NCBI GenBank assembly: GCA_031551515.1
Contig: JAVBNL010000023.1
Coordinates: forward strand, 1-64,000
Reading direction: 5' to 3'
Source: FLUQ01 sp031551515
GTDB lineage: Bacteria; Desulfobacterota; Desulfovibrionia; Desulfovibrionales; Desulfovibrionaceae
Length of the DNA stretch: 64,000 bases
Part shown: one piece after another, positions 36,664-45,502 of the stretch
Layout: each line of letters opens with the position of its first letter
Position numbering within the stretch: the first letter of the stretch is position 1
Translations under genes and position numbers: made by a program
The notes under the pieces: generated by a model
Told to the model about the DNA's origin: nothing
Databases searched by the model: none
Seen by the model: the letters and a program-made list of their open reading frames with translations, nothing else

Positions 36664-38327
36664 GCGTTCCCCCTTTCGCCCATGCGAATGACGTCCTTGT
36701 GGCTGACCTTCACGTCAGCAGGGTTGTCGCCCATGGTCAGGACGATGTGCTTCAGCCATTTCTCGTCGTTGCGCTCCGGGTAGTCCGTACGGGCGTGCCA
36801 GGGGTACCAGCGGGTTTCCGTCCTTTCTTTCGAGGCAATGGCGCTCAGCATCGCGCAGTTAATGATGTTCTCCACTTCAAGGCACTTGAACAGGTCGTGC
36901 ATGCTGGCGACGCGCACCAGGGTGGAAAGCTCTTCGCGAAAACGGTTCATCCACCAGATGGCTCGATCGCATTTATATTCGTTCTTGGGCGGTTTCAAAT
37001 AGTCGCCGATGATCCGGCGCACTTTATATTCGAATTCCTCAATGCCGATGGGGTTGTCCTTTTGCGCCAAGCGCGCGTCAAGACGATCCAACACGGAATC
37101 GACGAAAGCCGTGTCCAGACTTTTAAGTGTGACGCCTTTTGCCCGCTCTGTGGCATTTTCCGCGCTGATTTCACCGTAAACAAAGGCGCCGGAAAGATGG
37201 CCACGCGCACAAAGCGAGGTATCGCCCGCGGCATAGAGGCCGGGCACGCATGTTTCGCCGTTTTCGTTGATGCGCACACCCGTCAGGCCATGCCCGCCGC
37301 ACAAGAATACTTCCGTGGGCCACAGTTCAATATGACCGGTACGGAAATCATTGTCTCTGCCGGCGTGGAAACGTTCGCAAGCCGGGCGTTCCGTGGTGAA
37401 AAGGATATCCTCAATGCTTTTGATGGTTTCTTCGGGCAGATGCTTAAGTTCAATGCGCAGCGGCCCCTTGTTGTCCAGATGTTCGGCGAACATGCTTTTT
37501 ATGGAGGGGTGCGCCTTATCCCGGCGTTCGCCGAAGGCGTTGAACAGGCGGGCGCCCCTGGTGAGAGTGATGTACAAAAGCGGCGCGTTGATATCCTTGG
37601 TGATGTAATAGACAAGTGTGTACTCAAAACCGGAAAGTTCCGCACCGGCCTTGTAGGCAAGCATGTAGCCGTCGCCGGTGTTGCCGGGAAAGTCATAGAT
37701 GCCGTAAAGGTGCCCGTTGTCGGGCAGGCCGAAGCGGGCCGTGCCGCCGGCGCTCAAGATGACAGCCTTGGCCCGGATGACGGAAGGTTCCCCGGTTCGC
37801 ACGTTCACGGCGACGGCGCCGCAGACCTCGCCATCCTGTTTAAGCAACTGTACGGCCATGGTGCGGTTCATGACCTTGACGCCAAGGGCGGTTGCTCTGT
37901 CGGCGATGATTTTTTTGAGTTCGGGTTCTTTCATGGTCACGCAAAAACGCCCTTTCGCGTGCACCTGCAGAACTTCATATTCGCCGTCGTACTTGGGGAA
38001 GCAGACGCCCCAGTCAACAAGCCGCTGCATGGTTTCGTAACTGCGCTCGGCCATGCGGTAGTTTACCGGCTCGTCCATAATGCCCTCACAGGCCGCGCCG
38101 TTGCCTTCCAGATATTCCTCCGGCGTGCTGATGCCTGGAATGGCTACAATATTCATGGCGTCCATGCCGCGCGCTATGCAGCCCGAATATTCGATATCGC
38201 CCTTTTCAAGAACAAGCACCTTTTGCCCGGGGTTTTGCTCTTTGGCGCGGATAGCCGCCATGGCCCCCGCGCTGCCGCCTCCGATAATCAGAATATCGGT
38301 GTCGATAACAGGATATCTGTGTTTCAT
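36660..38327 (-). CDS. FAD flavoprotein, AprA/fumarate-reductase flavoprotein family
   Basis: 555 residues from MKHRYPVIDTDIL, chosen because GGGAG precedes it. The FAD motif DILIIGGGSAGAMAAIRAKE is at the N-terminus. SAGGTARF and the VPGLYAAGDTSLCARGHLSG region fit the succinate dehydrogenase/fumarate reductase/APS-reductase flavoprotein superfamily. FNAFGERRDKAHPS resembles the substrate-domain segment. No signal peptide is seen, so it works in the cytoplasm. The GltD-like partner overlaps it. Together with the transporter, I infer reduction or oxidation of an imported carboxylate; the exact substrate is unknown. Confidence 0.83.
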   Translation of the reverse strand: MKHRYPVIDTDILIIGGGSAGAMAAIRAKEQNPGQKVLVLEKGDIEYSGCIARGMDAMNIVAIPGISTPEEYLEGNGAACEGIMDEPVNYRMAERSYETMQRLVDWGVCFPKYDGEYEVLQVHAKGRFCVTMKEPELKKIIADRATALGVKVMNRTMAVQLLKQDGEVCGAVAVNVRTGEPSVIRAKAVILSAGGTARFGLPDNGHLYGIYDFPGNTGDGYMLAYKAGAELSGFEYTLVYYITKDINAPLLYITLTRGARLFNAFGERRDKAHPSIKSMFAEHLDNKGPLRIELKHLPEETIKSIEDILFTTERPACERFHAGRDNDFRTGHIELWPTEVFLCGGHGLTGVRINENGETCVPGLYAAGDTSLCARGHLSGAFVYGEISAENATERAKGVTLKSLDTAFVDSVLDRLDARLAQKDNPIGIEEFEYKVRRIIGDYLKPPKNEYKCDRAIWWMNRFREELSTLVRVASMHDLFKCLEVENIINCAMLSAIASKERTETRWYPWHARTDYPERNDEKWLKHIVLTMGDNPADVKVSHKDVIRMGERGNA

Positions 38328-38692
38328 GTAAACTCCCTGGCTGTTGCACAATTCTCCGCAGCCCGTGTTGCGGAACCCCTGTCGTGATGACGGGAAGTGA
38401 TCGGCATACCCGTTCAGGCATATTCACGAAATTGATGTATATGTTTATATCAATAGCGTCAAGCCCTTTCCCGCAACCGGCTGTGGGCATCTGTGCCCGC
38501 CTGCGCCGACTGCCGCGGCACTGAAAAGCCGCAAAAAAGCGGTTGTGATTTTCACCGCAACCGCTTGGTTCCACCAGGCACTACGCAGTATTTCTTTTTG
38601 CGCGAAAAGATACTATAGGCTCCACTATACTGCACACTACAGGGACACCCCATACAGCGCCATTAGCGCGTCTTTTGACATAAGGAGTTTTC
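38328..38692. promoter_or_regulatory. Divergent promoter region of flavoprotein operon and EF-hand gene
   Basis: No gene in this 365-base gap. It holds the palindrome at 38431-38454, close to the flavoprotein start, and an imperfect hairpin (AAGCGGTTG at 38537-38545 with CAACCGCTT at 38558-38566) without a T-run. A ribosome site AAGGAG precedes the EF-hand gene. Confidence 0.55.
38431..38454. promoter_or_regulatory. Regulon palindrome copy 2 (in front of the flavoprotein operon)
   Basis: Begins ATTGATGTATAT and ends GTTTATATCAAT; the outer arms ATTGAT and ATCAAT are perfect inverted repeats. Matches the element at 30972-30995 in 20 of 24 positions. It lies about 104 bases upstream of the flavoprotein start. 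Confidence 0.72.
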
Positions 38693-40957
38693 ATGGCCGC
38701 TCCGTCCGATTTTATCTGGAAATTTCACCGCATCGGCGGCCTGGATCAGGTCACGCTGCGCACCGCAGACGAGCTTCGCCACCTGGCGGAACTGGACCCC
38801 AAACTCTGGGGGGCGCTCAGCTGCCCCGCCTCCAACCTGGAATTTGACCAGCGCACCCTGGATCTTGTCGATGCGGACAGGGACGGCCGCATTCGCATAC
38901 CCGAAGTGATCGCGGCCGTGGAATGGGCCTGCGCGCGCCTGGCCGACCCCGCCGCCATGGTGGATCCGCCGGAAGCCATGCCCCTTGCGCATATCCGCAC
39001 CGATACGGAGGAAGGCAGCCGCATGGCGGCGTCGGCCAGGGCCGTTCTTGAAAATATAGGCAAGGCGGGCGCGGAAGAAATCACCCGTGAAGACGTGGCC
39101 GAAGCCGCGGCCAAAGCGGCGCAAAACCTCTTTAACGGCGATGGCGTGGTGCCCCCCCACCCGGATCTTGACCCCGGCATGCAGCGTTTTATCCGTGACG
39201 CCATTGCGGTTACCGGCGGCGTTGCCGATTCCGGCGGCGATGTCGGCATAGGCCGCCCCATTGCCGACGCGTTCATGGCCACCCTAAAAAACTGGCGTGA
39301 ATGGAAGCAGTCGCTTACCCGCACGGCGGCCCCCCTGGGCGCGGACACGGTGGCGGCCTGGGAGATGCTGCAAGAGCTGCGGGTCAAGATTGACGATTAT
39401 TTTCTGCGCTGCGACCTGGCGGATTTCGCCCCGCAAAACCCGGACAGCTGCGGCCAGGATGAAAAAGCCCCCCTGCCCGCCGAACGCGGTTTGCTTGACG
39501 CGCAAAGCCTGGCTGACCTGCCCCTGGGCAGGGTTGAGGCAGGCCGCGCCCTCAGCGCATCTTCCGGCCTGAACCCGGCCTGGCGCGGCCGCATGGAAAC
39601 ATTCTTGCGCCTGGTGCGGCCGCTTCTGGCCCAGCCCGACGTGATGACGCGCACCGACTGGCGCGCCGTGTGCGACAGCTTCACCGCCCTTGAAGCCACC
39701 CTGGCGGAAAAACCCGCTCCAATCACGGCGGAAGTTACCGTTCCCCCCACTGCAACGCCCGACAGCCTCGGGCCGGACAGGGTGAACGAACTGCTGAACG
39801 GCGATTTGGCCGCGCGTTTCGCCGAACTAGCGGACAAAGACGCCTCCGCCCCGGCAGACCCCAACGGTGTGGCCGCTGTGGAGCGCCTGGTGCTGTATCA
39901 TCGCAACCTGCACCGGCTGCTGATGAACTTCGTTTCTTTCTATGATTTTTATTCGCTGCGCCGCAGCGCGACCTTTCAATCCGGCACCTTGTTCCTTGAC
40001 GGCCGCAGTTGCCGCCTTTGCCTGCCCGTGGCGGATATAGCCAAACACTCCACCCTGGCCGCATTCAGCCAGCTTTGCCTTGTCTATTGCGAATGCCGCC
40101 GCCCCGGCAACGGAACCGACGCCGCCAAAAGCATGACCATCGTGGCCGCCATGACCGCCGGTGATTCCGACCTGTTGCTGGAAGGGCGTAACGGCGTTTT
40201 TGTGGACAGTCTGGGCAACGACTGGGACGCCACCCTGATCAAAATCGTCAGCAACCCCATAAGCTTGCGCCAGGCCCTGTGGGATCCTTACAAACGCCTG
40301 GGCCGTATCGTTACGGAGCAGATAAGTAAGTTCGCCTCCGCCCGGCAGGCCGCGCAAACGGCGGCCATGACGCAAAAGGTCGTGGCAGGGCCCGCCGCAG
40401 CGCCCGCTGCCGCGCCCGGTTTCGACATCGGCAAAAACGTCGGCATTCTCGCCGCCGTGGGTTTGGCTTTGGGCGCGTTGGGCACGGCTGTGGCGGGCAT
40501 TGCCAACGCGCTTTTTTCACTGGCCTGGTGGCAGTTTCCGCTGCTTTTCATCGGGCTCTTTCTGGCCATTTCCGGCCCTTCCTTCATCATGGCCTGGCTG
40601 AAACTGCGCAAACGCACCCTGGGGCCGTTGCTTGAAGCTTCCGGCTGGGCGGTCAACAGCCGCATCCCTGTCAACCTGACGCTGGGCGGCAAGCTGACCG
40701 ACACCGCCGCCCTGCCCGGCAACGCCACCCGCAGCTTCAGAGACCCCCTGGCCAAGCCCAACCGCTGGCCGCTGGCCGTCGCCGCCATAACGGCGCTGAT
40801 CGTCGCCGCCCTGGGGGCTTGGCTGTGGTTCGGCCCCGGCAAAACGTACATCCGCGAGTTCCGCTCTTTCGTGGCCCAGCAAAAGAACGCCACGGCGGTG
40901 AAACAAAGCGCCCCGGCCAAAGCCCCGGCGGCGAAAAACGCCACCACCGCGCCGTAG
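38693..40957 (+). CDS. Membrane protein with EF-hand loop, function unknown
   Basis: 754 residues, with AAGGAG upstream. One perfect 12-residue calcium loop, DADRDGRIRIPE, lies at residues 60-71 (Asp at 1, 3, 5; Gly 6; Glu 12). The long N-terminal part (to about 570) is soluble with helical features. A low-complexity Ala/Pro hinge leads to three hydrophobic helices near residues 586-606, 612-632 and 700-720. The C-terminus is an Ala/Lys-rich tail. I do not recognise a function. A single EF-hand suggests calcium dependence, but a structural role is possible. Confidence 0.75.
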   Translation: MAAPSDFIWKFHRIGGLDQVTLRTADELRHLAELDPKLWGALSCPASNLEFDQRTLDLVDADRDGRIRIPEVIAAVEWACARLADPAAMVDPPEAMPLAHIRTDTEEGSRMAASARAVLENIGKAGAEEITREDVAEAAAKAAQNLFNGDGVVPPHPDLDPGMQRFIRDAIAVTGGVADSGGDVGIGRPIADAFMATLKNWREWKQSLTRTAAPLGADTVAAWEMLQELRVKIDDYFLRCDLADFAPQNPDSCGQDEKAPLPAERGLLDAQSLADLPLGRVEAGRALSASSGLNPAWRGRMETFLRLVRPLLAQPDVMTRTDWRAVCDSFTALEATLAEKPAPITAEVTVPPTATPDSLGPDRVNELLNGDLAARFAELADKDASAPADPNGVAAVERLVLYHRNLHRLLMNFVSFYDFYSLRRSATFQSGTLFLDGRSCRLCLPVADIAKHSTLAAFSQLCLVYCECRRPGNGTDAAKSMTIVAAMTAGDSDLLLEGRNGVFVDSLGNDWDATLIKIVSNPISLRQALWDPYKRLGRIVTEQISKFASARQAAQTAAMTQKVVAGPAAAPAAAPGFDIGKNVGILAAVGLALGALGTAVAGIANALFSLAWWQFPLLFIGLFLAISGPSFIMAWLKLRKRTLGPLLEASGWAVNSRIPVNLTLGGKLTDTAALPGNATRSFRDPLAKPNRWPLAVAAITALIVAALGAWLWFGPGKTYIREFRSFVAQQKNATAVKQSAPAKAPAAKNATTAP

Positions 40958-41002
40958 AACAGAGCGGCCAAAGACAACGAGATCTCGGGGCTCCGCCCCG
41001 TA

Positions 41003-41053
41003 CCCCGCAATAACCAGAAACGGCGCTCAGCGCCGTTTCTGGTTATTGCGGGG
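41003..41053. repeat. Long perfect palindrome, hairpin repeat copy 1
   Basis: Two 25-base arms, 41003-41027 and 41029-41053, pair perfectly around one unpaired base. The core AGAAACGGCGC...GCGCCGTTTCT and a following GGTGCAGGGA recur in shorter form at 42280. An extra hairpin (CGGGG-CTCCG-CCCCG) stands just upstream at 40986-41000. It may act as a terminator for the EF-hand gene in both directions, or be a mobile palindromic unit. Confidence 0.75.
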
Positions 41054-41386
41054 GTGCAGGGACTCAGTCCCGTGGGCCGTTGCGTGGATTTCAACCTGGT
41101 CCACCGGCCGGGCTGGCAAGGCCGCATTGAAGCCATAACGCGGCCCGGCGTCCTGCCTTTCGCCGCCGGCGCCCTTACCGGCATTTTCGCCCGTATCGAC
41201 GGTCTGGCCGTGGAAGGCGCGACAAAAGACGGGCAGCGCTTTACCGCAACGCTGCAAAACGGCGATTTTCTCGCGCTGCGGCCGGAAACGGTCGTGCCGG
41301 GCGCGCTGACGCTTGCCGCGTCCGCCGCCGCGGCGGGCAAGGTGCTCGGCATCCTTGCGGTTGCGGAACGGCTTGCGGTAAAATAG
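41054..41386 (+). pseudogene. HutD/Ves-like C-terminal fragment
   Basis: 110 codons with no plausible ribosome site; the start codon lies at the end of the palindrome. The segment VDFNLVHRPGWQG resembles the strictly conserved DFNLM-type motif of HutD/Ves cupin-like proteins, and the rest (GDFLALRPE) also fits a C-terminal cupin half. The N-terminal half of a HutD protein is missing. I read it as a gene remnant truncated where the repeat now lies. A short active gene is possible but less likely. Confidence 0.45.
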
Positions 41387-41507
41387 CCAGCAAGCCCGAC
41401 GCAAAACCACACCACCACGGCGTTTACCCCTGACGGCATGCCGTATGTAAAACGGACGCTTGCCGGGCCTGCGCATCCGGAGTACAGCAAGCCGCTGGAG
41501 ACCTGCC

Positions 41508-42269
41508 GTGGAACTTGACCTCACCATCATCTTCATGCTGTGCCTGGTCTATCTCTGTACCGGCTGCATGGACGGCATCGCCGGCGGCGGAGGGTTGATC
41601 ACCGTGCCCGCGCTCCTCTTGGCGGGCGTTCCGCCGGATATGGCGCTCGGCACCAATAAACTGGCCGTGGTTTTCGGCTGCGGCGCGTCTTTCGGCACGT
41701 ACGCCAGAAGCGGCATGGTCTTCTGGCCGCTGGCCCGCATGAGCCTGCCCCTTTCCCTTATCGCCGCCTTTGCCGGGACCTGGTCCATTTTGCTTTTCAA
41801 CAGCGAAGACATAGGCCGCGTTATCGTCTTTTTGCTGCCCCTGGCTTTCGCCGCGACGCTGATGCCCCAAAAAGACCGGGGCATCACGGAGTTTCCGCCT
41901 CCGCCCCAAGGCTTTGCGCCCCTTGCGATCTGCGCGGCCCTGGGCTTTTATGACGGGTTTTTCGGCCCGGGCAGCGGCGCTTTTTATATCCTGTCCTTCC
42001 ACCTCATTCTCAACCTGGGCCTGCTGCACGCTTCGGCCACGTCCAAGCTGTTCAGCCTCGTCACCATAACCGCGAGCTTTCTGGTCTTCGCCTGGCATGG
42101 CAAGGTGTTGTATCTTTTGGCGATTCCTATAAGTCTGGCCAATATCGCGGGCAACATTCTGGGCGCCAAAATGGCCATGCGCGTCGGCCCCGGCATCGTG
42201 CGCAAGGCGCTGGCCGTTTCCATCACCCTGCTTTTCATCTCTTTGCTCTGGAAATTCTATCTGGCCTGA
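41508..42269 (+). CDS. TauE/SafE-family membrane permease
   Basis: 253 residues from a GTG start (VELDLTIIFMLC) with GGAG seven bases upstream. About seven to eight hydrophobic segments and the GIAGGGGLITVPALLLAG and MALGTNKLAVVFGCGAS motifs, with the later internal repeat GFYDGFFGPGSGAFYI, match the TauE/SafE sulfite/sulfoacetate exporter family. It presumably moves an organic sulfonate, sulfite or carboxylate anion. It stands alone between the two hairpin repeats. Confidence 0.85.
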   Translation: MELDLTIIFMLCLVYLCTGCMDGIAGGGGLITVPALLLAGVPPDMALGTNKLAVVFGCGASFGTYARSGMVFWPLARMSLPLSLIAAFAGTWSILLFNSEDIGRVIVFLLPLAFAATLMPQKDRGITEFPPPPQGFAPLAICAALGFYDGFFGPGSGAFYILSFHLILNLGLLHASATSKLFSLVTITASFLVFAWHGKVLYLLAIPISLANIAGNILGAKMAMRVGPGIVRKALAVSITLLFISLLWKFYLA

Positions 42270-42279
42270 ACCGCCCGGT

Positions 42280-42310
42280 ACAAGAAACGGCGCAAAGCGC
42301 CGTTTCTTGT
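42280..42310. repeat. Hairpin repeat copy 2
   Basis: 14-base arms (ACAAGAAACGGCGC and its complement) around AAA. The core and the right flank (GTTATACGGGTGCGGGG) resemble copy 1 at 41003-41053. It stands 10 bases behind the TauE gene stop and could also terminate transcription there. Confidence 0.65.
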
Positions 42311-42382
42311 TATACGGGTGCGGGGTCCGCGCCCCTGCCGGAGGGCAGCGGGAAGGGCAGCCCTCCCCGCGGCCTTCCTCTT

Positions 42383-43342
42383 CTACTTCTTCGTGCGGTA
42401 CTGCGGCACGTCCTTCTTGTAGACCAGAGACAGGGGCAGATACTGCACCGGCGGCACTTTATAGCCGTTGAGGGCCAAATAGCAGGCGCTCATGGCCAGC
42501 GCGATCTGGCTGCGTTCGTTCTGGGCGCCGGTCAGCAGAATGCTGCCGTTTTCCAGCGCGTCCAGGGCGTCGTTATCCACGTCAAAGGTGATCTGCACCA
42601 TTTCTTTGTCACGGCCGACCAGCTTGGCCGCTTCAACCGCGCCCATGGTCATATCTTTGTTGATGGAGCCGACCGCGTCGATTTTCTTATACTTCTGCAG
42701 CCAGTTTTCCATCAGCTGCATGCCCTTTTCCCGGTTGAAGTTGGCCGGCTGCGAGTCGAGCAGCTTGATACCGGGGTACTTTTTAAACGCGTCCTTATAG
42801 CCCTGCACGCGCTCTTCGGACGTGGAGTTGCCCGGAGTGCCTTCGATAAGCAGCACGTTGCCCTTGCCTTTGATGGTTTCGCAAAGCGCGGTGCCCAGTT
42901 CAAAGCCGACCTGGTAGTTGTCGACCCCGGTCCAGGTCAGAATCTTGCCGCCATAGGCTTTGGTATTGGGAGTGGCCACCAGAATGCCGGCCTTGTTGGC
43001 CTTTTCAATGGCCGGCACGATGGCCTTAGAATCCGCCGGAGCGATGAGGATGGCGTCCACGCCGTCGGTAATGGCCTGTTCCATAAGCTGCATCTGCTCT
43101 TCAACGGAATAGGGCGTTTCCGGCCCGACGCATTTCAGGCTGACGTTGGGCATCAGCTTCACCGCTTCTTCGGCCCCTTCGATCATGTTCAGGAAAAACG
43201 GGAACTGCATGCTTTTGACGATAAACACGAATTTGTACTGCTTTTTCTTGGCCTCAGCCGCAAAGCCGTCTTTTGTCATGCCCACGCAAAACGACGCCAA
43301 AAGTAAGAACACGATAGTCAGAAACGTCATTCTCCTTTTCAT
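42383..43342 (-). CDS. Ribose-type ABC binding protein
   Basis: 319 residues. A signal peptide (MTFLTIVFLLLASFCVGM) is followed by the RbsB-like fold: KFVFIVKSMQFPFFLNMIEGAEEAVK, AILIAPADSKAIVPAIEKANKAGI, TPNTKAYGGKI and GVDNYQVGFELGTAL. AAGGAG precedes the start. It is the last gene of the minus-strand operon. The sugar or other ligand is unknown; the Tm-1-like and TIM-barrel neighbours argue against a standard sugar. Confidence 0.88.
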   Translation of the reverse strand: MKRRMTFLTIVFLLLASFCVGMTKDGFAAEAKKKQYKFVFIVKSMQFPFFLNMIEGAEEAVKLMPNVSLKCVGPETPYSVEEQMQLMEQAITDGVDAILIAPADSKAIVPAIEKANKAGILVATPNTKAYGGKILTWTGVDNYQVGFELGTALCETIKGKGNVLLIEGTPGNSTSEERVQGYKDAFKKYPGIKLLDSQPANFNREKGMQLMENWLQKYKKIDAVGSINKDMTMGAVEAAKLVGRDKEMVQITFDVDNDALDALENGSILLTGAQNERSQIALAMSACYLALNGYKVPPVQYLPLSLVYKKDVPQYRTKK

Positions 43343-43387
43343 GGTCCTCGCTCCTTTTGTTGTGCTGCGACAATACTGTTTGTTGGA

Positions 43388-44218
43388 TTATTTGACCGCC
43401 TTGAACTTTTTTACCGTGGCCGCGATGGCCTGTTCCGTGGGGATGCGTTCCATGCTCGACGCGCCGACAAAGCCGTCAATTTGGGGCAGATACTTCAAGA
43501 ATTTTTTGAAATCTTCCGGCGCGGCCAGCGGGCCGCCGTGGGCCAGCCAGAGGGCGTCCTTTTTCTTTTTGGCCCCCGCGGCCATGATCTTTTTGGTCAG
43601 GGCCGCACTGTCCTCAATGGACAGGGCCTTGGTCGTGCCCACCGCGCCGCCCACGGTCAGCCCCACGTGGGCCACGATGCAGTCGGCCCCGGCCTCGGCC
43701 ATGCTCTTCGCCTCTTTTTCGTTGAACACGTAGACGATGGTGAAGATGTTCTTCTTGGCCGCCAGGCGCACCATTTCCACTTCTTTGTCATAGCCCAGGC
43801 CCGTCAGTTCCAACTGTTCGCGGAAGTTGCCGTCAACCAGGCCCATGGTGGGGAAGTTGTTGACGCCCGAAAACCCTTCGGTCATGACCTTGTCCAGATG
43901 TTTGCCGATGACGCGGGTGCCGTCCTGGGCAAAAACGCTGCACACCACGGGGATCTTTTTCACCACGGGCAGCACGTATTTGGTCCCCAGTTCAAGGGCG
44001 ATTTCGTTGGCGTTGCCGAAAGCCAGCAGGCCGGAAAAACTGCCGTGCCCGTGCATGCGGTAATAGCCGGAGTTGAAGACCAGCAGCAGATCGCCTCCGC
44101 CGCTTTCAATGGATTTTGCCGACAGGCCCGAACCCGCGCCGCCCGCGATTATGTACTTGCCCGCTTTTCTGATCTTTTTTAAATTCGCCAGCATTTCTGC
44201 CCGTGTATACTGCTGCAT
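43388..44218 (-). CDS. TIM-barrel protein, PEP-hydrolase/Tm-1 C-domain-like
   Basis: 276 residues. Motifs fit the phosphoenolpyruvate hydrolase-like TIM-barrel family: IAGGAGSGLSAKSIESGGGDLLLVFNSGYYRMHGHGSFSGLLAFGNAN, then GVNNFPTMGLVDGNFR and ADCIVAHVGLTVGGAVG. In the plant resistance protein Tm-1 a similar barrel is fused to the UPF0261 domain; here the matching UPF0261 protein is encoded by the adjacent gene. Function unknown. It probably works with that neighbour on the imported compound. Confidence 0.82.
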   Translation of the reverse strand: MQQYTRAEMLANLKKIRKAGKYIIAGGAGSGLSAKSIESGGGDLLLVFNSGYYRMHGHGSFSGLLAFGNANEIALELGTKYVLPVVKKIPVVCSVFAQDGTRVIGKHLDKVMTEGFSGVNNFPTMGLVDGNFREQLELTGLGYDKEVEMVRLAAKKNIFTIVYVFNEKEAKSMAEAGADCIVAHVGLTVGGAVGTTKALSIEDSAALTKKIMAAGAKKKKDALWLAHGGPLAAPEDFKKFLKYLPQIDGFVGASSMERIPTEQAIAATVKKFKAVK

Positions 44219-44257
44219 GACCCGTTCTCTCCTTTTCTTGGTACCGCGTTATTGCAT

Positions 44258-45502
44258 TCAGCGTTTGTTCATCATGGCAATGAGCAATTCCGCCGCGTCC
44301 TCGCCGAATCCTTCGTCGTACAGATGCCTGTCGTCTTCGATGACTTCGATGTTGGGCTGCCCGGCCAGCCCCGATTTCAGCGTTTCGAACAGGGCTTCGT
44401 TAGCCTCCGGCAGATAAAAGATCTCGCCCGGCCGGTCGATGGAGCTCAGCCCGCCCTTGGGCAAAAGCACTTTCACGGGCGATGCCGCCCCCTTCAGTTT
44501 GCGCACCAGAAATTCGCCTATGGCCGCGCATTCTTCGACATTGGTGCGCATGGTGGTCATGGTCGGGTTGTGAAAATTCAGGATTCTGCCCGTCTTGAAC
44601 TTGTCCGGCAGGGCGGACATGGGCGGCAGAACCACGGTATCGGCCGCGCCGGGCACGATGACCTGCGGTACGCGCATGGTGACCGCCGCCTCCATGCGGT
44701 CCGGCCCGGCGTCGTGCAGCCCGCCCACAAGGTGCGCGCCGATTTCCGCCAGGGTCATGTCCAGAACGCCCTGCACCATGCCGTCTCTGATGAAGCCTTC
44801 CATTGACCTGCCGCCCGCGCCGGAAGCGTGAAAGACCAGCGTTTCGAAACCCTTCTCTTCAAGGCGGACCCTGGCCCGCGTGACCCCGGCGGTCGTCGTG
44901 CCGTACATGGTCTGCGAGACGCGCCGGATGGAAGGATCTTCCATCCGGCGGCGGAAGTCCCCGAACTCGTTTCTGTACCAGGCAGCGCCCTGGGCCGCGT
45001 ATGCCGCAAGGCGGCTGAAAACGGGTTCCGTGATGCCGTTGAGGCCCGCCACGTCGGCTATGGAGGGCAGCATGGCTATGTCGCTGTCTTGCACGTACCA
45101 GCGCGTGTTGCCGGAAGCCAGCGTGCTGAGCATCAGTTTCGGCAGCCCGAAGGGCAGGGTGCGCATGGTCTGGGTGACGATCTGCGTGCCGCCGGCTCCG
45201 CCTATGCCGATGATGCAGTCCATCTTCCCGGCCTGGTACAGCCGGCGCACGTAAGCCTCAAGCAAGGCGGACACCGCCTCCACCGCTTCTCCGCGTTTCA
45301 TGGCCCGTATGCTTTCCGCCGTGTGCGCGCCGCCCGCGCACAGATCGGCAAGCGTGACGTCGGCGGCCACGGGCGGGCTTTTGCCCACGCCCGCGTCTAT
45401 GGTCAGGCAATGAACGCCTTGCGCGAGAATCTTCTGCTTGATGTACTCGGATTCGATCCCTTTGGTGTCATACGTGGCGACAAACACGACGGTCGGTTTC
45501 AT
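44258..45502 (-). CDS. Tm-1-like ATP-binding protein (UPF0261)
   Basis: 414 residues. The start VVFVATYDTKGIESEYIKQKI and the internal GIGGAGGTQIVTQTMRTLPFGLPKLMLSTLASGNTRWYV match UPF0261, the N-terminal part of plant Tm-1. The ATP-binding role is known from structural work on Tm-1. The gene overlaps the permease gene upstream by four bases, so it belongs to the transport operon. Its reaction is unknown. Confidence 0.85.
   Translation of the reverse strand: MKPTVVFVATYDTKGIESEYIKQKILAQGVHCLTIDAGVGKSPPVAADVTLADLCAGGAHTAESIRAMKRGEAVEAVSALLEAYVRRLYQAGKMDCIIGIGGAGGTQIVTQTMRTLPFGLPKLMLSTLASGNTRWYVQDSDIAMLPSIADVAGLNGITEPVFSRLAAYAAQGAAWYRNEFGDFRRRMEDPSIRRVSQTMYGTTTAGVTRARVRLEEKGFETLVFHASGAGGRSMEGFIRDGMVQGVLDMTLAEIGAHLVGGLHDAGPDRMEAAVTMRVPQVIVPGAADTVVLPPMSALPDKFKTGRILNFHNPTMTTMRTNVEECAAIGEFLVRKLKGAASPVKVLLPKGGLSSIDRPGEIFYLPEANEALFETLKSGLAGQPNIEVIEDDRHLYDEGFGEDAAELLIAMMNKR

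Noticed and set aside
36699..38387. 562-codon plus-strand frame opposite the flavoprotein
   Set aside because: Shadow frame; the minus-strand gene has FAD motifs and a ribosome site.
38537..38566. Hairpin as terminator in the gap before the EF-hand gene
   Set aside because: No T-run on either strand and no gene ends there; it may be an mRNA leader structure.
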